Positions 9,908 through 23,790 of a stretch of 64,000 nucleotides of DNA are shown piece after piece. The DNA lies in contig CM075649.1 of NCBI GenBank assembly GCA_037953625.1, forward strand, positions 102,553,290 to 102,617,289, read 5' to 3'. Each line of letters opens with the position of its first letter. Position 1 is the first letter of the stretch. Under the pieces are notes generated by a model, which made no database searches, was not told where the DNA came from, and saw only the letters and a program-made list of their open reading frames with translations. This stretch comes from Crotalaria pallida (taxonomy: Eukaryota; Streptophyta; Magnoliopsida; Fabales; Fabaceae). A program made the position numbers and the translations under genes.

Positions 9908-11505
9908 TGTTAGATCCAGTGAGAATGTTTTGATAATGACAAAGGTTTTGAACAAGCTACAAATGTGTTGAACAAGTTCAAGCTCAACAAGCAAACAACA
10001 CTCAACAAATGATGAAGAGAGAGCAAGCTCATGAAGACTTATTTTGTGTTTTATTGTAATATCTTTAGTTTGAGTCTTTTATTTTGATGAGTTTGGGTAG
10101 AGTCTTTAGAGGGTAGTGAATCTCTATCAAGGTCATGATTATATCATAATTTGAGTTTTCACTTAACCTAAAATCAATAGGTGGCTTAAAGGTTTGAAAG
10201 GAAAGGTTTAGTTTTGAGAAAACAAGTTTTTAATTGAATTTAGCAGTGGCTAATCGATTAATGGGTTAGGTTAATCGATTAACACACATGCTACAGTGGT
10301 TAATCGATTAAGCCATGTGTTAATCGATTAAGACCTGTTAAACTGGTTTTTAAAATACGTTTTTAACTTCTCAAAACTAGTTTTTAAGTTTCCTATCTTT
10401 TGGGTATTCTATATAAACCTTTTCCTAATCTTTGTGAATCAATAGATTGAATCAAGCATCATTTTTACATCAAGTTTAGAAAGATCAAGCCACACTATTC
10501 TCTCTCACTTTCATAGATCAAAGTTTTCTATTTTTACATTCTTTGATCAAGAATCTTTGAATCTCTTATGTTGATATTTTCATAGCTATTGAAAGAGATT
10601 CATAGGATTGTTATTGTTTTCAATTTGGTTGTAATCATTGCAAGGAGGAAAACATTCTACAACACAAGGAAGCCTTGGTGGTTGTTCATCAAGCAAAGTC
10701 ATTTTGGAAGTCTTGTTGTGTTAACAAGCAATTGGAAGTCTTGGTGTGAGGTATCATCAAGCAAGTGGAAGTCTTGTTGAGGGGAATCGACAAGCAAGGG
10801 AAGAGGTTAGATTAGATTCAATAGGGTTGCAAGACAAGAGTGTGGTATCTCTTGGAGGCTACCAAGAAGTGAGTCTTGAGAGGCATTTGCTTGTAATTTG
10901 AGAACTCTAATTCCTCATAGTGAAGAATCTCTCTTTGTTGAAGAGGGGACTGGATGTAGCTCTCAAGCGGATGAGAGTGAACCAGGATAAATCTCTGTGC
11001 AGTATCTCTATTCCCTTAACTCTTTACATTCAAGTCATTTCAATATTGTTCTTGGTTGAAAACCTAGAAAAGATTGATTTTCATAATTGATTGAATTGAA
11101 TCTTAATTGTGCAAATTGATTTTGGGAAAATCATTTTCATAACCTAGGTAATCAATAAAAATATTGGTGTTAATCAATTCCGCTTTATCTCTGATCATAC
11201 GTGTTAATTGATTGATTTTCGTATTCGATTGAAAAGTGATTTTTCAGTTTTAACAGTGATTAATCGATTAACTAGAGGTGTTAATCGATTAACCAAAATC
11301 AAGCTTTCGTAAATAATCGATTAATTTGTTTGACTAATCGATTAATAAGCTTTGCTAATCGATTAAGTGCTGAGATTCTTCTAAAAATTATTTGTTTTAA
11401 TCGTTTCAATTCGTTTCTTTCGAAAATCTTTCAAGGTTTCCCTAACACCTATTCAACCCCCCCCCCCCCTTATAGGTGTTCTCCTAGTGTCTTCTAGTTA
11501 TTTCA
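9908..11505 (+). mobile_element. Copia 3' LTR (about 1.6 kb)
   Basis: It begins TGTTAGATCC right after the polypurine tract. A TATATAAA box is at 10410-10417. The end is near the C-tract and TAGGTGTTCTCCTAGTG motif (11458-11490). The exact 3' end is uncertain (11446 or 11505), and no TSD could be checked. Confidence 0.7.
10250..11365 (+). repeat. Dispersed TTAATCGATTAA palindromes in copia LTR
   Basis: About nine copies of TTAATCGATTA(A) or TAATCGATTAA occur in two clusters (10250-10330 upstream of the TATA box, 11265-11365 near the LTR end), each embedded in different sequence. Confidence 0.85.
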
Positions 11506-11814
11506 CCCACCGATTGTAGGTTTTTACAGAATGAATTGCATGGGGTAGAATGAGTGGCTGTGGTGTAATGGCTTCTTGGGGAAGCCAACAATTCGTGGCC
11601 CCCAAGTCTTTAATTTTTTTTCTGCATCTGACGTGTGGTAATCGATTACCTCACTAAGTAATAGATTACTTCTTTAATTTCTTAATTATTTGGTTCCTCA
11701 CAGGGAGCAGGTAATCGATTATTTCAAAAAATTAATCGATTATCTCCCTTAATTCAATTTTAGGGTTTCTCACAGAGAGCTGGTAACCGATTACCTCCCT
11801 GTTCTGTCATAGAA
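11506..11814. mobile_element. Unassigned LTR-like fragment
   Basis: No ORF. It contains several GTAATCGATTAC-type motifs (11638-11805), like the copia LTR but in a different sequence context. It is probably part of another LTR into which G inserted. Confidence 0.4.
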
Positions 11815-12416
11815 TCTTTGGTACTTGAACTATACTGTCAAGTGTCCATTTCTTCTACTTGTTGCTTTCAGACTGAATAAATGGCACCCTGATTACCAGG
11901 ATACCAGCTCTATTGTCGTTTACTTAGGTGTGGTGTGTGTCGGTGTGAGTGGGTAAGATCATACCTTGGTTCCTTACCTGCCTTTATAGGCATAGTAGTA
12001 GGAGTGGGATGTAGAGCCGATTAATAAGGAATCCGGGATTCCAGCCAACGGCTGTCTTTAAGGTGACGGTTTCATTTGTTAATGCTCATTATGACGCCTC
12101 CTCAACGAATAGCCTTTCAATGGCCAGATGTCCAACGTTACCAGCTGGTAAGCCTCAATCCGGTTTGACGGTATACTAGTTTCCACCTGACCGAGCCTCA
12201 ATGGGACCTTCTTTTCGAATTGCCGGTATACCGGTTTCCACCTGACCGAGCCTCCATGGGATTTCCTTGCCGAATTGCCGGTATACCGGTTTCCACCAGA
12301 CCGAGCCTCTTGGGGCCTCGTGACCGAAATGTCGGTATACAAACCTGACTGGTCCTCTGTGGGTCCTCTTGGCCGAATTGCCGGTATATGGGGGTGCAAG
12401 AGTCTGGTCCATAACA
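11815..12416 (-). mobile_element. Element G, 3' LTR (602 bp, minus strand)
   Basis: Read on the minus strand it starts TGTTATGGACC at 12416, right after a GGGGGG-containing polypurine tract, and ends TCTATGACA at 11815. Its inner half (11815-12160) repeats at 54840-55186, the other LTR of the same element. A minus-strand TATAAAGG lies at 11991-11998. Confidence 0.75.
12165..12395 (-). repeat. Tandem repeat in G LTR (about 57 bp, 4 units)
   Basis: Units share CCGAATTGCCGGTATACCGG and TTCCACCTGACCGAGCCTC, with decay toward the outer unit. The reading frames across it are products of the repeat, not genes. Confidence 0.8.
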
Positions 12417-12771
12417 GTAGCCCCCCAAGTCATGGTTCATGAATGTGAACCATGAATTCTAAGTGTCTTCATTAAGTCTTCTATTCTCCCATTCCTATCC
12501 AGAGCTTCTTTTTCCAAGGTGCATTGGTCATAAGGGCTTAGTCTTTGAGAAAACGATTCCCTGTAATAGGTCAGTCTCTGGTCTAACATAAGCCAAACTT
12601 TCCAGTGGCAAGTTCATCTGTTCCCAAGAAGGCTTGGAATCTGAATTCCTGTCTTCACAGTATCCGAGGGAAATACAAGTTCAATCCTTTGTGAAGCTCA
12701 GCTTCTGAGAAAATGCATTGATCTGAGCGAAAGTTTAGATTCCGAGGAGATGCATTGACCCGAGCAAAATC
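12417..12771 (-). mobile_element. Element G, interior end before the B insertion
   Basis: The polypurine tract (GTAGCCCCCCAAG on plus) is followed by unclassified sequence and then the first units of a minisatellite (12695-12771). That minisatellite resumes at 53112, on the other side of B. Confidence 0.7.
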
Positions 12772-13515
12772 TGTAACATCCCTCAAAATCCTCGTATTGG
12801 GTTAATTTCTAAAAAGAATTATTTTTGAGAAAAGTATTTTGAAAAGAGTATTTTCCCTAATAAATTTCTTTATTCTTATTTTCAAAGTAATAAATGATTT
12901 TAAAGAATAATTTTTCATGAAATAAAGTTATGAGTTTTGAAAATTATTTTGAGATGGTGATTGCTTTTTCTATGAATGTGTGCTCGATGTTTTAGTGCCA
13001 TTATAATTTTAATGCATGAATGATTTATTTCCTATATGTGCTTGCATGTGTATATATGTATATGTACGGTTTAGTGTATGTATGTATGCTTAAAAGTATG
13101 AGGAAATTTGATTAGAAAATAAATATGATCATGTGTGCATGAGTGTGTGTAACGTGTAAATGTGCATGTAAATGAGTATGTGCATGTAAGTGAATGTGTG
13201 TAGGAATGTGGGAATGCCGTGTGTGTGTGTGAGTGTAGAAGGAAACCTAGAAATTTCCTAAGTAACTAGCCAAGTAACTAAGTTGCAACCAAGTAACTAA
13301 ATCCCAACTAAAACCCTAACTAAATGGCTAAAACCTTAAGGAGACCAAAGAAGTCAAAAGCCTAGGATGAATCCTAAGCTCTTATGTTCCCTACATTGTC
13401 TCCTTTGAATTTTGCTAACCTTCACCCATGCAATCTTTGAGAAGGCCGAATTTACCCTTTTCCCTTTAGTTCTTGGCCGAATTGCATGAGGGCAAAATAG
13501 GAAGCCATGGATTTT

Positions 13516-13523
13516 TATATAAG
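13516..13523 (+). promoter_or_regulatory. TATA box of the B 5' LTR
   Basis: TATATAAG lies about 745 bp into the LTR and is conserved at 39176-39183 in the 3' LTR. A CT-rich leader follows. Confidence 0.65.
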
Positions 13524-16130
13524 CCTTGGCCTTAGCTTCCTTTCACTCATTCTTCACTTCATTTCCCCATTTCTTTCGTCCAACACCCACACCAAAACAC
13601 AAGTCTAAGAGCTCATCAAACTCTTAGACAAAGACTAAAGAAAAGAAAATAGAGAGAAAGAAGGAGAAACCGTGAGGTAGGAAGAAGGAGGAGGAAGGAG
13701 ATCAAGCCATAAAACTTAGGAGTCCTTTTGAAGATCAAGTGCTTAGAGGAGTTGGAGACCTTTTCTCCTTGGTATAAACCGAAGACCTAGAAGTCTTAGA
13801 ATTAGTTCTTGATCTTGTAATTTTATTTCTTTCTTCTCTTGCATGTTTATTTTTATGCACTTATGTGTAATCTTTTCTTAACCATGGACTTTTCAAGGCT
13901 TGAAATTAATTTGTAATATGTGTAGTGATGCTTGATGATTCGGTTGGTTATGTTTAGGTTAGACCTTGATGCTCCCATGATTGATCTTCTTGTTTTTCTT
14001 CTTGATCTAAAGTTTTGTTTGTGATCTTTATGAACCTAAAGTAGATCTTCTTGCATGCTTAATTTTTATGCTTAGAACCGTGGATCAATGAGTGTTTATG
14101 TGTTTAATTGCTAAATTAATGTTTGATCTAAACTTGTTTGGTGATTTTTGAGTCTTGCATGTTTCGGTTTTGATTTGATCTTGATGAAGGCTTTAATTTA
14201 TGTTTTGATACTCGGTTTTGTTTGACTTTGGACCTAGCATGTCTTGATTTTTAGTTTGATCTTAAGAAAAACTTTGATTTGTGTTTTGATCTTTGATTCT
14301 TGTGTTGATCTTGATTTTTGTTTGAGTTTGTAAATGATTTTCGAACAAAAGCTTTAACATTTTCTTCAAGAGTGTCTCGGTTTTGGTCTTTTTCCATCTA
14401 AAATGATTCTTGTCTTTGATTTGTGCTTTTATGTTTGAATCCATGACTTGATCTACATGATTTCAGTGCATGCATGTTGATGTCGAACTTTGAAAAGTTA
14501 TTTTTACGATTCCTTTGAAAATGAATTGAAAATGTTTGTGCTAATCTATGATTTTTATATGTTTTGTTAGGAAAGTTTAAAGATTTAATCTTGCATGTTA
14601 ATTTTAGATGAAAAGACCATGTTTCCTTTGGATGCATGTCTCGGTTTTGGATGAAAATTAGGGAAATAAACTTTAAAATAATTTAATCTACATGAACATG
14701 ATTTAGACTAAGTGTTTATTTTGTGCTTGATGTACTCGGCCATGACCCATGCTTTTTATTTTGAGAGAGAGAGCCTGATATATGCTCTATGTTCTTGCAT
14801 GATTTTTGATTCGTTTCAAGCCAGAAAAATAAACTAAAGATTGGTTGATTTCTAAATTGTAGCTCACGGTTTTTGATAAGAAAAGAAGAAATAATTCCAT
14901 GATTTTGTGTATGTTGGATGATGCATGAGTCTCGTTTTGATTTGTGATAATTTCGGTCCATGCATGAAGTTTTATGCTTGATTTGAGATATGTGTGTGTA
15001 TTCGGTTTGTGTGCTTAAGTGAGCCTAAGTGATTTGGTTTTATAAAAATGAAATGTTTTTGGAATTAAGTATGTGATTGGATAATCAAATGATTAAATGA
15101 ATATATGTGTGTATGTGCATTCGGTCAAAAATAAGAGGAAGAATAAATAAATTTGTTGCAAAAATAAAATAGAAACCTAAGTGCTTGAAATAAATCAAGT
15201 TGAATTGTGTACTTTAGATTTGCAATGTTTGACTTGTTTTCCTTAATTCTATTCGGCCATGTGGTGAAGATAAGCCTAGGAAACCTAGTTGCAGTAAAAT
15301 AAACTCATGTAATGATTTTGAAAAGAATTGAGTTGTTGTGTTTTATTCATATCTTTGTGAGTATGTGAATGTCTCAATGTTTGCTTGAATAAATGATTGA
15401 TTAATTACTTGTGTGACTTAAGTGTTGTTGTGGTTGTGGTTGTGTTCTAGCTTATGTTTGAAAAATGACTGAGTGTGTAATTGGTTTTGAAATAAATTGG
15501 TTTTAAGAGAATCCCATTTAATTTATTGGAGATTTTTTTTTATTGTGGCTGTCCAAGATTGCTTTATTATAAAGATTTGAGTTTTAAAGTATTGATTTTT
15601 GAATTAAAGAAGTAAATTAAAGCAAAAAGTGTTTTCACGATGTTTTCGAATTTTTAAGTGATTTTGGTGGAATAAGCCCTTGCTGTCCATAATTATTTAA
15701 AATTGTTCTTAACTTTAAAAATGTGTTCAAGTGATTTAAAGTAAAGTTTTCAAGTAATAATTAGATTAAGAAAAACCCGGATAAAAAACGGTGCATTTTT
15801 CGGTGTTTTCAAACGTGTCTAAGGTGCTGTCCAAAACGGACTAGCACCCAAACGAAATAGTTTAACTAACTTTCCATAATGTTTTCAAATGATTTTTGAA
15901 AGTACTTAAGGTATTATAAACATCCGAGTTGTTTGAAAGAAAACGATTATGTTTTAAGTTTTTGACGAGGAAATGAGAGGTGTCTAGGTTATGAAAAAGA
16001 TTTTCATAAGATAAGTTAATAACGAAAGCGTATTTTATTTAGTACGAGGAAATCTTAAAGACGAGTGATTGGGGCAGCCGACAGCCAAAGGATCCAAGGC
16101 GACGGTACGCATTTAATAGCTGGACCTCAG

Positions 16131-18119
16131 GTGAGAGAGAAGCCTTCCTAAGACACCGTGGTAGTTAGGTGATATATTAGGACGTTCCGTATCATCTCAA
16201 AGATCGGAACTTGGTGGTCAGGAGTCAGTAGTATAAGTGGCAATTGTTTGATTGTGGCCGCTTATACGAAAGTGACTATGACCACACTATTGTTGTGTGA
16301 TGCTTGTGTGACTGGTAGTATGTTATGTTTATTACTTTAATTATGTTTATCAATATTAGTTACTGTTGATTAAAGAAAATAACCCCTCGATGGACGTCTG
16401 TTACGTCCTGAATAAAGAAATGAAAAGAAAAAGAATGAGTTGTGAAAGCAATAAGATTGAAAAGTAAGGATCTGATGAGAAAAGAATAATGAGTGAGAAT
16501 AAGATATGTGTTGGAGAAAGAAAGAGAGAGTTGAGATTGGAGGAAAGAATGAAATATAAGGTTGAGAAGGAGCCAGAGCTGGGGAGAGTGAGATGGATAT
16601 GAGATGTGGAATGAATGGAGCTGGGCTCCTTTGCTTTCGGTTTTAGACTGGGAACTAGTGTTGAGTTGAGCTTGCTCCTCCATTAGCGCTCAGCATGGTT
16701 TTAGTCTGGGACTGGTGTTGAGTTGAGCTTGCTCCTCCACTAGTGCTCAGCAACGATGTGATTTTTGTAAAAGGTTTTGAAAAGCAGATTTTAAAAAGGT
16801 TTTTGACAAAAGATTTTTGAAAATATTTTTGAAAAGAGACTTTGAAAAGATTGGTAAAAGGAGAGTTTTGAAAAAGTTTTGTGAAAAGATGTATTTTGAG
16901 GGGAGCCTTGGGGAAACAATCTTTTGATAAAGTATTTGAAATGGTATTTAAAGAAAGTCTTTTGGAAATGATATTTTGGGGGACGTCTTCTTGAATTAAT
17001 GTTTGACGAAACTTTACGAGAAAATATTTTGAGAGGAATTTTGTGATAACACTTTTTGAGAAAAGTTTGAAAGCTTACAAAAGAAGATTTTGTGAAGGTG
17101 TCTTTGGGATAGCTCTTGAAAAGATGGTTTTGAGAAAGGGTTTTGAAATGAAACGAGTATGAGAAATGAGGAATGTTGAGAAATTTTGAGAAATGAGATA
17201 TGAGATTTGTGATGTGATCCCAGCTTTGTGCGATGTGAGAAAGGCTGTGCAAAGTTAGCGGTCAGGACTCGTTGAAGGGTTGCAGGAAGGACGGGCCGAC
17301 CTTAGGATAATTAAAGATAAAAGACTTAAAAGACATACGCGGTGAGATATGAGATTGCGAAGTAGTGGAGAGGAAGGAACGATAAGTATCTGCGGATACT
17401 TAGGACGAGATTGCATTAGGGGAGGACGATGACGGTGAAACGTCAAGAAGTCTAGAGTATGTTTCTGGGCAGAACGAACTCCACAGGTGGCGCACTAACG
17501 TGGTGGGGACTGGGTCTAATGCCGTGGTAAGTTCTACGGGCCCACTAGAAACATACTATCGCCCCCTAGATTGCAAATCGAGAACAGTGAGAGGGACTGG
17601 AACGGGGCATTGTGTTTGCCACTACGAGGTAGTGTGCCATGATTGTTATGAATTGATATTATTGAGGTTGGGCCTCCTGGTCAGGGACCATTTATGTGTT
17701 GTGACAGCTGTCGTGCCCGCGTGGTAAAGGTCCTGTACTCCTGTTTGCTTCCGACTAGGATGGATGGACGACCGAGGAGATCTAGACGTGAGTGATAACC
17801 GAGAACGAAATGAGTACCCCGAGAGTGTTTGTACGAAGAAATTGTGAGTATGAGAAGGAAAAGAATGGAGAAAGAAAGAATGATTATGAGAAGTGAAATT
17901 AAGTTTGAAATGATAATGAAAGATAAGAATAATGATGATAAGAATAATAATAATGTTGTTAATATTCTTAATTTTGGTGTGCTTGTATGTTTTATTATGT
18001 ATTGTATGGTCCTTCTATCTTGCCTACCGTAATCACATACCGTCGACGATTCGTCGTTCAGAACGCTTACCCTCTCCTGTTCGTTGTTATATTGGTGCTG
18101 CTGATATCGCAACGGGCAG
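16131..18119 (+). ncRNA. Structured leader-intron RNA region, B 5' LTR
   Basis: Same order of elements as in A1. GTTCCG/CGGAAC is at 16194-16199/16205-16210 (short-loop reading; the loop TATCATCTCAAAGAT is as in A1). GTATAAGTGGC/GCCGCTTATAC is at 16231-16241/16257-16267. AGTATGTTTCT/AGAAACATACT is at 17456-17466/17547-17557. CACTAC-GAG-GTAGTG is at 17620-17634. The last two differ from family A in sequence but remain fully paired. Confidence 0.5.
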
Positions 18120-21100
18120 ACGGAGTATCATAAGGAGATCATTACTCTAGAGGAATGGAAGCAGAAACTCAAACATCAGCAAGGAAATAGCAACAGAGGG
18201 GACTTTGTAACACCCCGTAAATTCCTCGTATTAAATTAAAACACTAAAGGAATTATTTTCTTAGAATAGCTTTTTGAAAGAATGTTTTCTTAAATGATTT
18301 TCTAAAATAATGACCAACATTTAGAACTTGGTTTTTGAAAGGTTTATATGCTTGAGATTTTTGTAAAAAGTTTGTGATATACCTTGTAACTGTGTGTGTA
18401 TATACGGTCTTGGTATGCATGAATATACTTAGGAATTTAACTATTAAAAAGAACATAACGTATGTGTATAGAATATGCATGAATAAGGTGTGATGCATGA
18501 ATGTGTGAATTCATGTGTATATATGTGTGTATGTCGTATGGATATGATGACCTAAAGGCGTTAATTGTGTGATGTTTATATGTGTGTTAAGTATATACTT
18601 TAGCCATGATGTCATGTTATGTGTTGTTATGTGATTAAATGAAAATAAAGTCATGTGTGTGTGTGTGGTTCGGCCGTGAATGAGGATAGGAAACCAAGTG
18701 GAAGCCATTAAGAAAGTGAAGTTTGAATAGAGAAGTTAGAGGTGTGAGTCATGATACTAGGAGAGGCTAGGTTGCATGAGTCATGAGCCTAGAAAGACTT
18801 TCTTTCCTCCTTGCCTCCACCGAAGTGACCCCTCCCATGCAACAATTGAACTAGTCCAAAATTGCCCTTCCTCCCACACTATGAACCGAGGTTAGAAAGG
18901 GGATTGTCCACCCCTTTGCCCTTGCCCTTAAACCGTGTGAGTGAGTGTGTGTTAGGCCAATTCATTTCCTTCTTCATTCCATACTCTCCCAACACCAACA
19001 CACAAAGTCCCAAGAGCCTCATCAAGCTCTTGAGACACTTAGAAGAAAAAGAGAAACCGTGAGGAGGAGAAGTGAGAAGGAGAGTGAAAACCTCAAAGCC
19101 CTAACCCAAACTTCTTCAATCCTTTTCTCCACCACCCTCTTCTTCATAAAGATCAAGGAGAAACCTCCATCGACCCTAGAAAAGGAGAGAGATCGAGGCA
19201 ACCCAAGAGGAGAAGAAGAGGAGGTTTGAAGATTTAAGTTAGGAATTAAGGTAGATAGAGTTTTGATTGAGTCATTTTGTGTTGTAAAGGACTTTCAATA
19301 GACTTTGTTTAATTTTGTGATGCATGCATTTATTTTGAAGGATCTTGAGATTTGAAGGTCATGCATGTTATTTTTATGCCTTGATCTTTAATGTTGATGT
19401 GAAAAAGCTTTGATCTCTACTTGTAAATGTTCTTCATCACGGTTTTTACTTGAAGTTGTGCTTAAAACTCATAGATTGCTTTGATTTTCTCATGCATGTT
19501 GACTTTGTGACCTTTATCTTTCTTTGCATGTTCTCTTTATGCTTTGATCTTGGATTTTTAGAACTAGATGAACTCATAAATTACCAAATCAAAGACCAAA
19601 TGGTTCGGCCATGAGTAGAAAATTTAGGTCTTGATGTTCTAATTTGATCTAAGTAGTTTGATGTTACTTCTATGCTTGCAAAATTAATTTCTAACTTGTT
19701 TCTTACGGTTGTTTGAAGATCGGAGTTTAAGTCTATGATTTAGCTTTGATTTTCTTTTACATGTCTTGATCTAGGATTAATCTTGAGAAAACATGAAACT
19801 TGAATTTTGTGTGGTTAATTTGAGTGTGAAAAAGGTCTTGATTTCTTGTATGCATGCTACGGTTTTCAAGAGGAAATAAGTCTAACAAGCTTTAAAAATA
19901 ATCTTAGTTTAAAGAAAGTTGGAATCAAGATTTTGTGTCTGTGTGTGATGATGATGATTCGGTTGGTAATGTAAAAAGTAAGATGATGCTTTAAGTCTTA
20001 CATGATGTGAATTTAGATGTTGCATGTAGAAAATAAAATTATAAAAACTTTGCCTCTTGCATGATAGCATTCGGTTAAGCCTAGGAGACTAAGAAATCAT
20101 GCTAGATCATTTTTTTACTTACATGCATGTTGACACTTGTTCCACCTAGAGATTTTAGGTGCATGTAATAGTTGTTCCTAGAGGTTTATAGATTTGACAT
20201 AATTCTTGATTCTATTGTGATAAGAAATTAAATTTTTGTTTTTTAAAATTCCTGTGAAGCTCACGGTTTTTACCAAGAAGATAAGAAAACTAGTTTTGAA
20301 AATGATCCTTGCATTAGTCCATGGTCTAGGTGCATACATGCTGAATATTTGATGTTTGCCTTATCATGATGCTATTCGGTCCATGTATGTTAGCTAAGCT
20401 AGGATTTTTTTTTTCAAAGAATAACTTAAGAGGAATAGGTATTTTTAATAATTCTTGTGAGACCCGCAATTTTACCCAATTTAATTAAATTATAATAATT
20501 GTATTTTTTTCTTTATTTTATTTGGTAGTATTTATTTTAAGGATAATTTAATGAAATTTGTTATTAAAGTTGGTTTTGGTTATATAATTATATATATGTG
20601 GCGTTAATACATATATATATATATATATGCATAAAATTATAAATTTCTAATTAATAAAAGAGAAAATTATTTTTGGGATAGAAATAATTAGTAAGTATAT
20701 TTTTATCTGAGAAAAATAATTTTTGGAGTGATTTTTATTAATGTTTGGACAAAAATGTGAATTTTCAAGTTATAGTGTTTTTAACTTCAAAAATGCATAT
20801 CTGTTAAACCGTACGTCGAAAAATTACAAACGATATATCAAAACAATCGTATCGAAATCTAGATTATGAAAATGTAAAGCTTTGATTTTTATTTTAGAGT
20901 TTTTATTTTAGAGTTTTCGAAATTTTATCACTGCTATAATGTTAAACGAATTTTGAGTTTTAAGTATGAATGTATGGTTTTAATGCATTAAATACCCTTT
21001 TGACTCAAGTATAATTTATTTTAAAAATGAAAATACATTTCTGAAGTTGTATATTGTACTACCATTCAAATAAAGTGTATTTTCGTATTTTTCTTATTTT

Positions 21101-21659
21101 TAAATTATTTGAAAGTTTAGGAAGTGTATTTTTGAAGAAAATGATCTTAGGACTTCAAAAAACAAACCGTAAGTCCAAAAATTATAAACTTTATATGAAA
21201 ACGATCGTATTAAAATGTAGTATCTGAATATGTGAAAAGAAAATTTTTGTTTTGACATTTACGAAAAAGTACTGTACAGTATGTAGAAAATCGAATTTTG
21301 GCATTTTTAATTAGGAAAAATTATTTTGGGGCATAAAATAATTTAATGGATTATAAAATATTTTTATTGGTATATTTAAATATTTATCTTAGTAATGTTT
21401 GGCTGCACAGTCCATATTTGAAAAAATTTCTCTCCTATTTTAATATATATGTGCCGTCCAAATAAGGTAGAAAGAGGGGAAGAATAGTTCTGAAGTTTGT
21501 GAGAATAAACCATGAATTAAAAGGCTTTAGGAATCAACAAAATCCCATTTAATGCTTGTTCATGTTCCAAGTAGTATTTGAAAATTTTTGACCAAGACTT
21601 GATGAAGAGGGACCGAAATTTCAGTCTGAAAATTGAGGGAAATGGATCACTTCAAAACC

Positions 21660-21668
21660 TATAAATAG
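21660..21668 (+). promoter_or_regulatory. TATA box of E1
   Basis: TATAAATAG, conserved in E2 at 56527-56535, with a CA-rich stretch about 25 bases downstream. Confidence 0.65.
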
Positions 21669-23128
21669 ATAGCCTAGTTCCCACATTTTTCACACACAAA
21701 CCTTGATGGTTTCACAAGAGAAGAAAAAAATAAAATTCTAAGAGAGAAATAGAGAGAGAGGGACAAGTAAGCTAGGAAGAAGGGAGGATTAGCTTGGTTG
21801 CTTGAAGTTTTCTAAAAAGCTTAAGTAGTAGAGGTAACCCAAAATCACTTATTTATTTAAGTTATTTTTAAGTTGTTTGTTTATATTTTGTTTAAATCTT
21901 CTAAATTTCTTCTATGGTCAAGTTCTAAATTTCCTTTTCATTTTAAAGTTATTTTTGAATATATGAAATTGTCCTTAAGTCATATGAATTAAGAATGAGA
22001 AAAGGGACACAAAAAGGGGTGTTTAAAGGGATTTATCTCCCCTTTTCTTTAATTCTTAAGATGGCTAAAAGTTTTTGATAAGTTTGAGTAATTTAATTTC
22101 TGGGTTTATTTTAATTAGAATATAAGAATTTTAGAGAATTTTGTGTGAACAAATAAAGTTTTTATTCATTGTCTTTTTAATTGTTTTGTTCTTTGTTTTA
22201 AGGAATGAAAAAGAAATAAGTAAATAACAATGGAAAATAATAATTTCTAATATATATATATATATGTGAACCGTGTGACATATTAGAAAAAATGAGGATT
22301 GATTGTGTATTTTAATATGTGTATTGTATTGTTGTTTAATATAATAAAAGAGAATAGAAATGAATAAAAGATTTAAAATGGATTTTTATTTTTGGTTTTT
22401 ATTTCTTTTCTTTTCTGGACTGTAACACTCCTTGTATATCATCTTACTCTATAAGAAAAGTAAGAAGTTTATGAAAACTTGGACTTGTTATCGTTGGAAA
22501 AGAGATCTGAAAATAATAATTTTCCCTTCCCTTGAAAATTCCTTTTCACAAACACTTGATTAGTAATAATGAGGTTGACTAACAAAATCAGAGTTTGCGG
22601 AAACATAGTAAAATTATCATGTTATACCCCCAAAATATATCAAGTGTAACAAGTCCATTAATACCAAATAGGTGTAATTATGAAACTGAATTCCTCTTAT
22701 GATACCTTTTTCCAAAATATGTATCATATAAATTCTATTAAAATAGAAAGGTTATAGAGCTGGTCACTGGTCCTTTGTCCAAACATCCTTCTGGTCGGAT
22801 CCTCGATATATGCACAACGGTTCCCAACCCACACTTTCTATACTCTGCATGCATCTAAGGGACATCTCCCTTTACTGATTCTTGTGCAAGCTAGATGCAC
22901 GATCAACACCTAATAAGGGCATGGGGGTTAGCTATACATATTCGCATAATCAAATGAGAATAAAACTAACATCCACAAGTTAACATGTAGCAAATCATGA
23001 TGCATAATCATATGAGCACACCCGGTTAATCATAACAATTCTTTCAATGCAGGTGGCATGATGCATGATTTCCTTCCACAACTGAGGCCTCTAAAAGTCC
23101 ATCTTGGACGTCCATCCAATACACCGTT

Positions 23129-23790
23129 GTGTTCCCGGAACACCGACATTCGTTCCCAGAACGTAATGCCGAACCATACTTGGATAATACGCATCACTCC
23201 CAGAGTGTGCACCACGTTCCCAGAACGTGTAGCAAACCATACTTGGAATAATAAGCACCACTCCCAGAGTGTGCACCACGTTCCCAGAACGCATAAAACC
23301 AGGTCCCGGACACTGGCCACATATCTATAATGTGTCATCAAGTAGGTTGCATATCAATGTGTTCCCAGAACACTAACATACGTTCCTAGAACGTATAAAA
23401 CCAGGTCCCAGACACTGGCCACATATCTATAATGTGTCATCAAGTAGGTTATAATTTGGTACTCCCGGAATACCCTCCTCATATTCCCAGAATATGATAA
23501 ACGTTCCTACCAACCCATCTTCCATTCTATATGCATGAATGCACAATCATCAAGGTTGGTTTTATCTTTAATTCTATTATTATACCAACGTGTTCCTAGA
23601 ACACTCATATACGTTCCCAGAACGTATCGCAAACCATACTTGGAATAAAATCAAGCACCACTCCCAGAGTGTGCATCACGTTCCCAGAACCTGTCCAAGA
23701 AACCATGTCCCAGACAATGGCCACATTCCCAGAATGTGTCATCAAGTTGGTTGCATTAGTTTAGTACTCCTAGAGTACGGGGTCGAGTAC
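23129..23790 (-). repeat. F array of variable-stem hairpins
   Basis: A degenerate tandem region whose units keep a spacer (CCA, CTA or similar) between complementary arms. Arms vary: GTGTTC/GAACAC (23359-23373), CACTC/GAGTG (23195-23207), CACGTTC/GAACGTG (23213-23229), ATACGTTC/GAACGTAT (23378-23396, 23608-23626), CATATTC/GAATATG (23480-23496), CACATTC/GAATGTG (23722-23738), GTACTC/GAGTAC (23764-23778). The ORFs through it are by-products. Confidence 0.85.

Larger units (their letters stand above)
12772..18205 (+). mobile_element. B 5' LTR, first part
   Basis: It starts TGTAACATCCC. TATATAAG at 13516-13523 predicts transcription start near 13545, giving a transcribed R-U5 of about 5 kb. Dispersed TGCATG and ATTCGG motifs follow. 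The splice-donor-like CAG|GTGAGAG is at 16130/16131. A local duplication of a roughly 55-bp block lies at 16639-16751. Structured RNA runs from 16131. A pyrimidine tract plus CAG acceptor is at 18117-18119. The LTR is interrupted by A2 at GACTT. Confidence 0.93.

Noticed and set aside
12079..12440. Three overlapping minus-strand ORFs in the G LTR
   Set aside because: They read through the 57-bp tandem repeat in different frames.
16360..16683. Antisense ORF starting MEEQAQLNT, present in A1, A2 and both B LTRs
   Set aside because: The shared start reflects DNA similarity of a short block. Downstream parts diverge with indels, and I saw no silent-site bias by eye.
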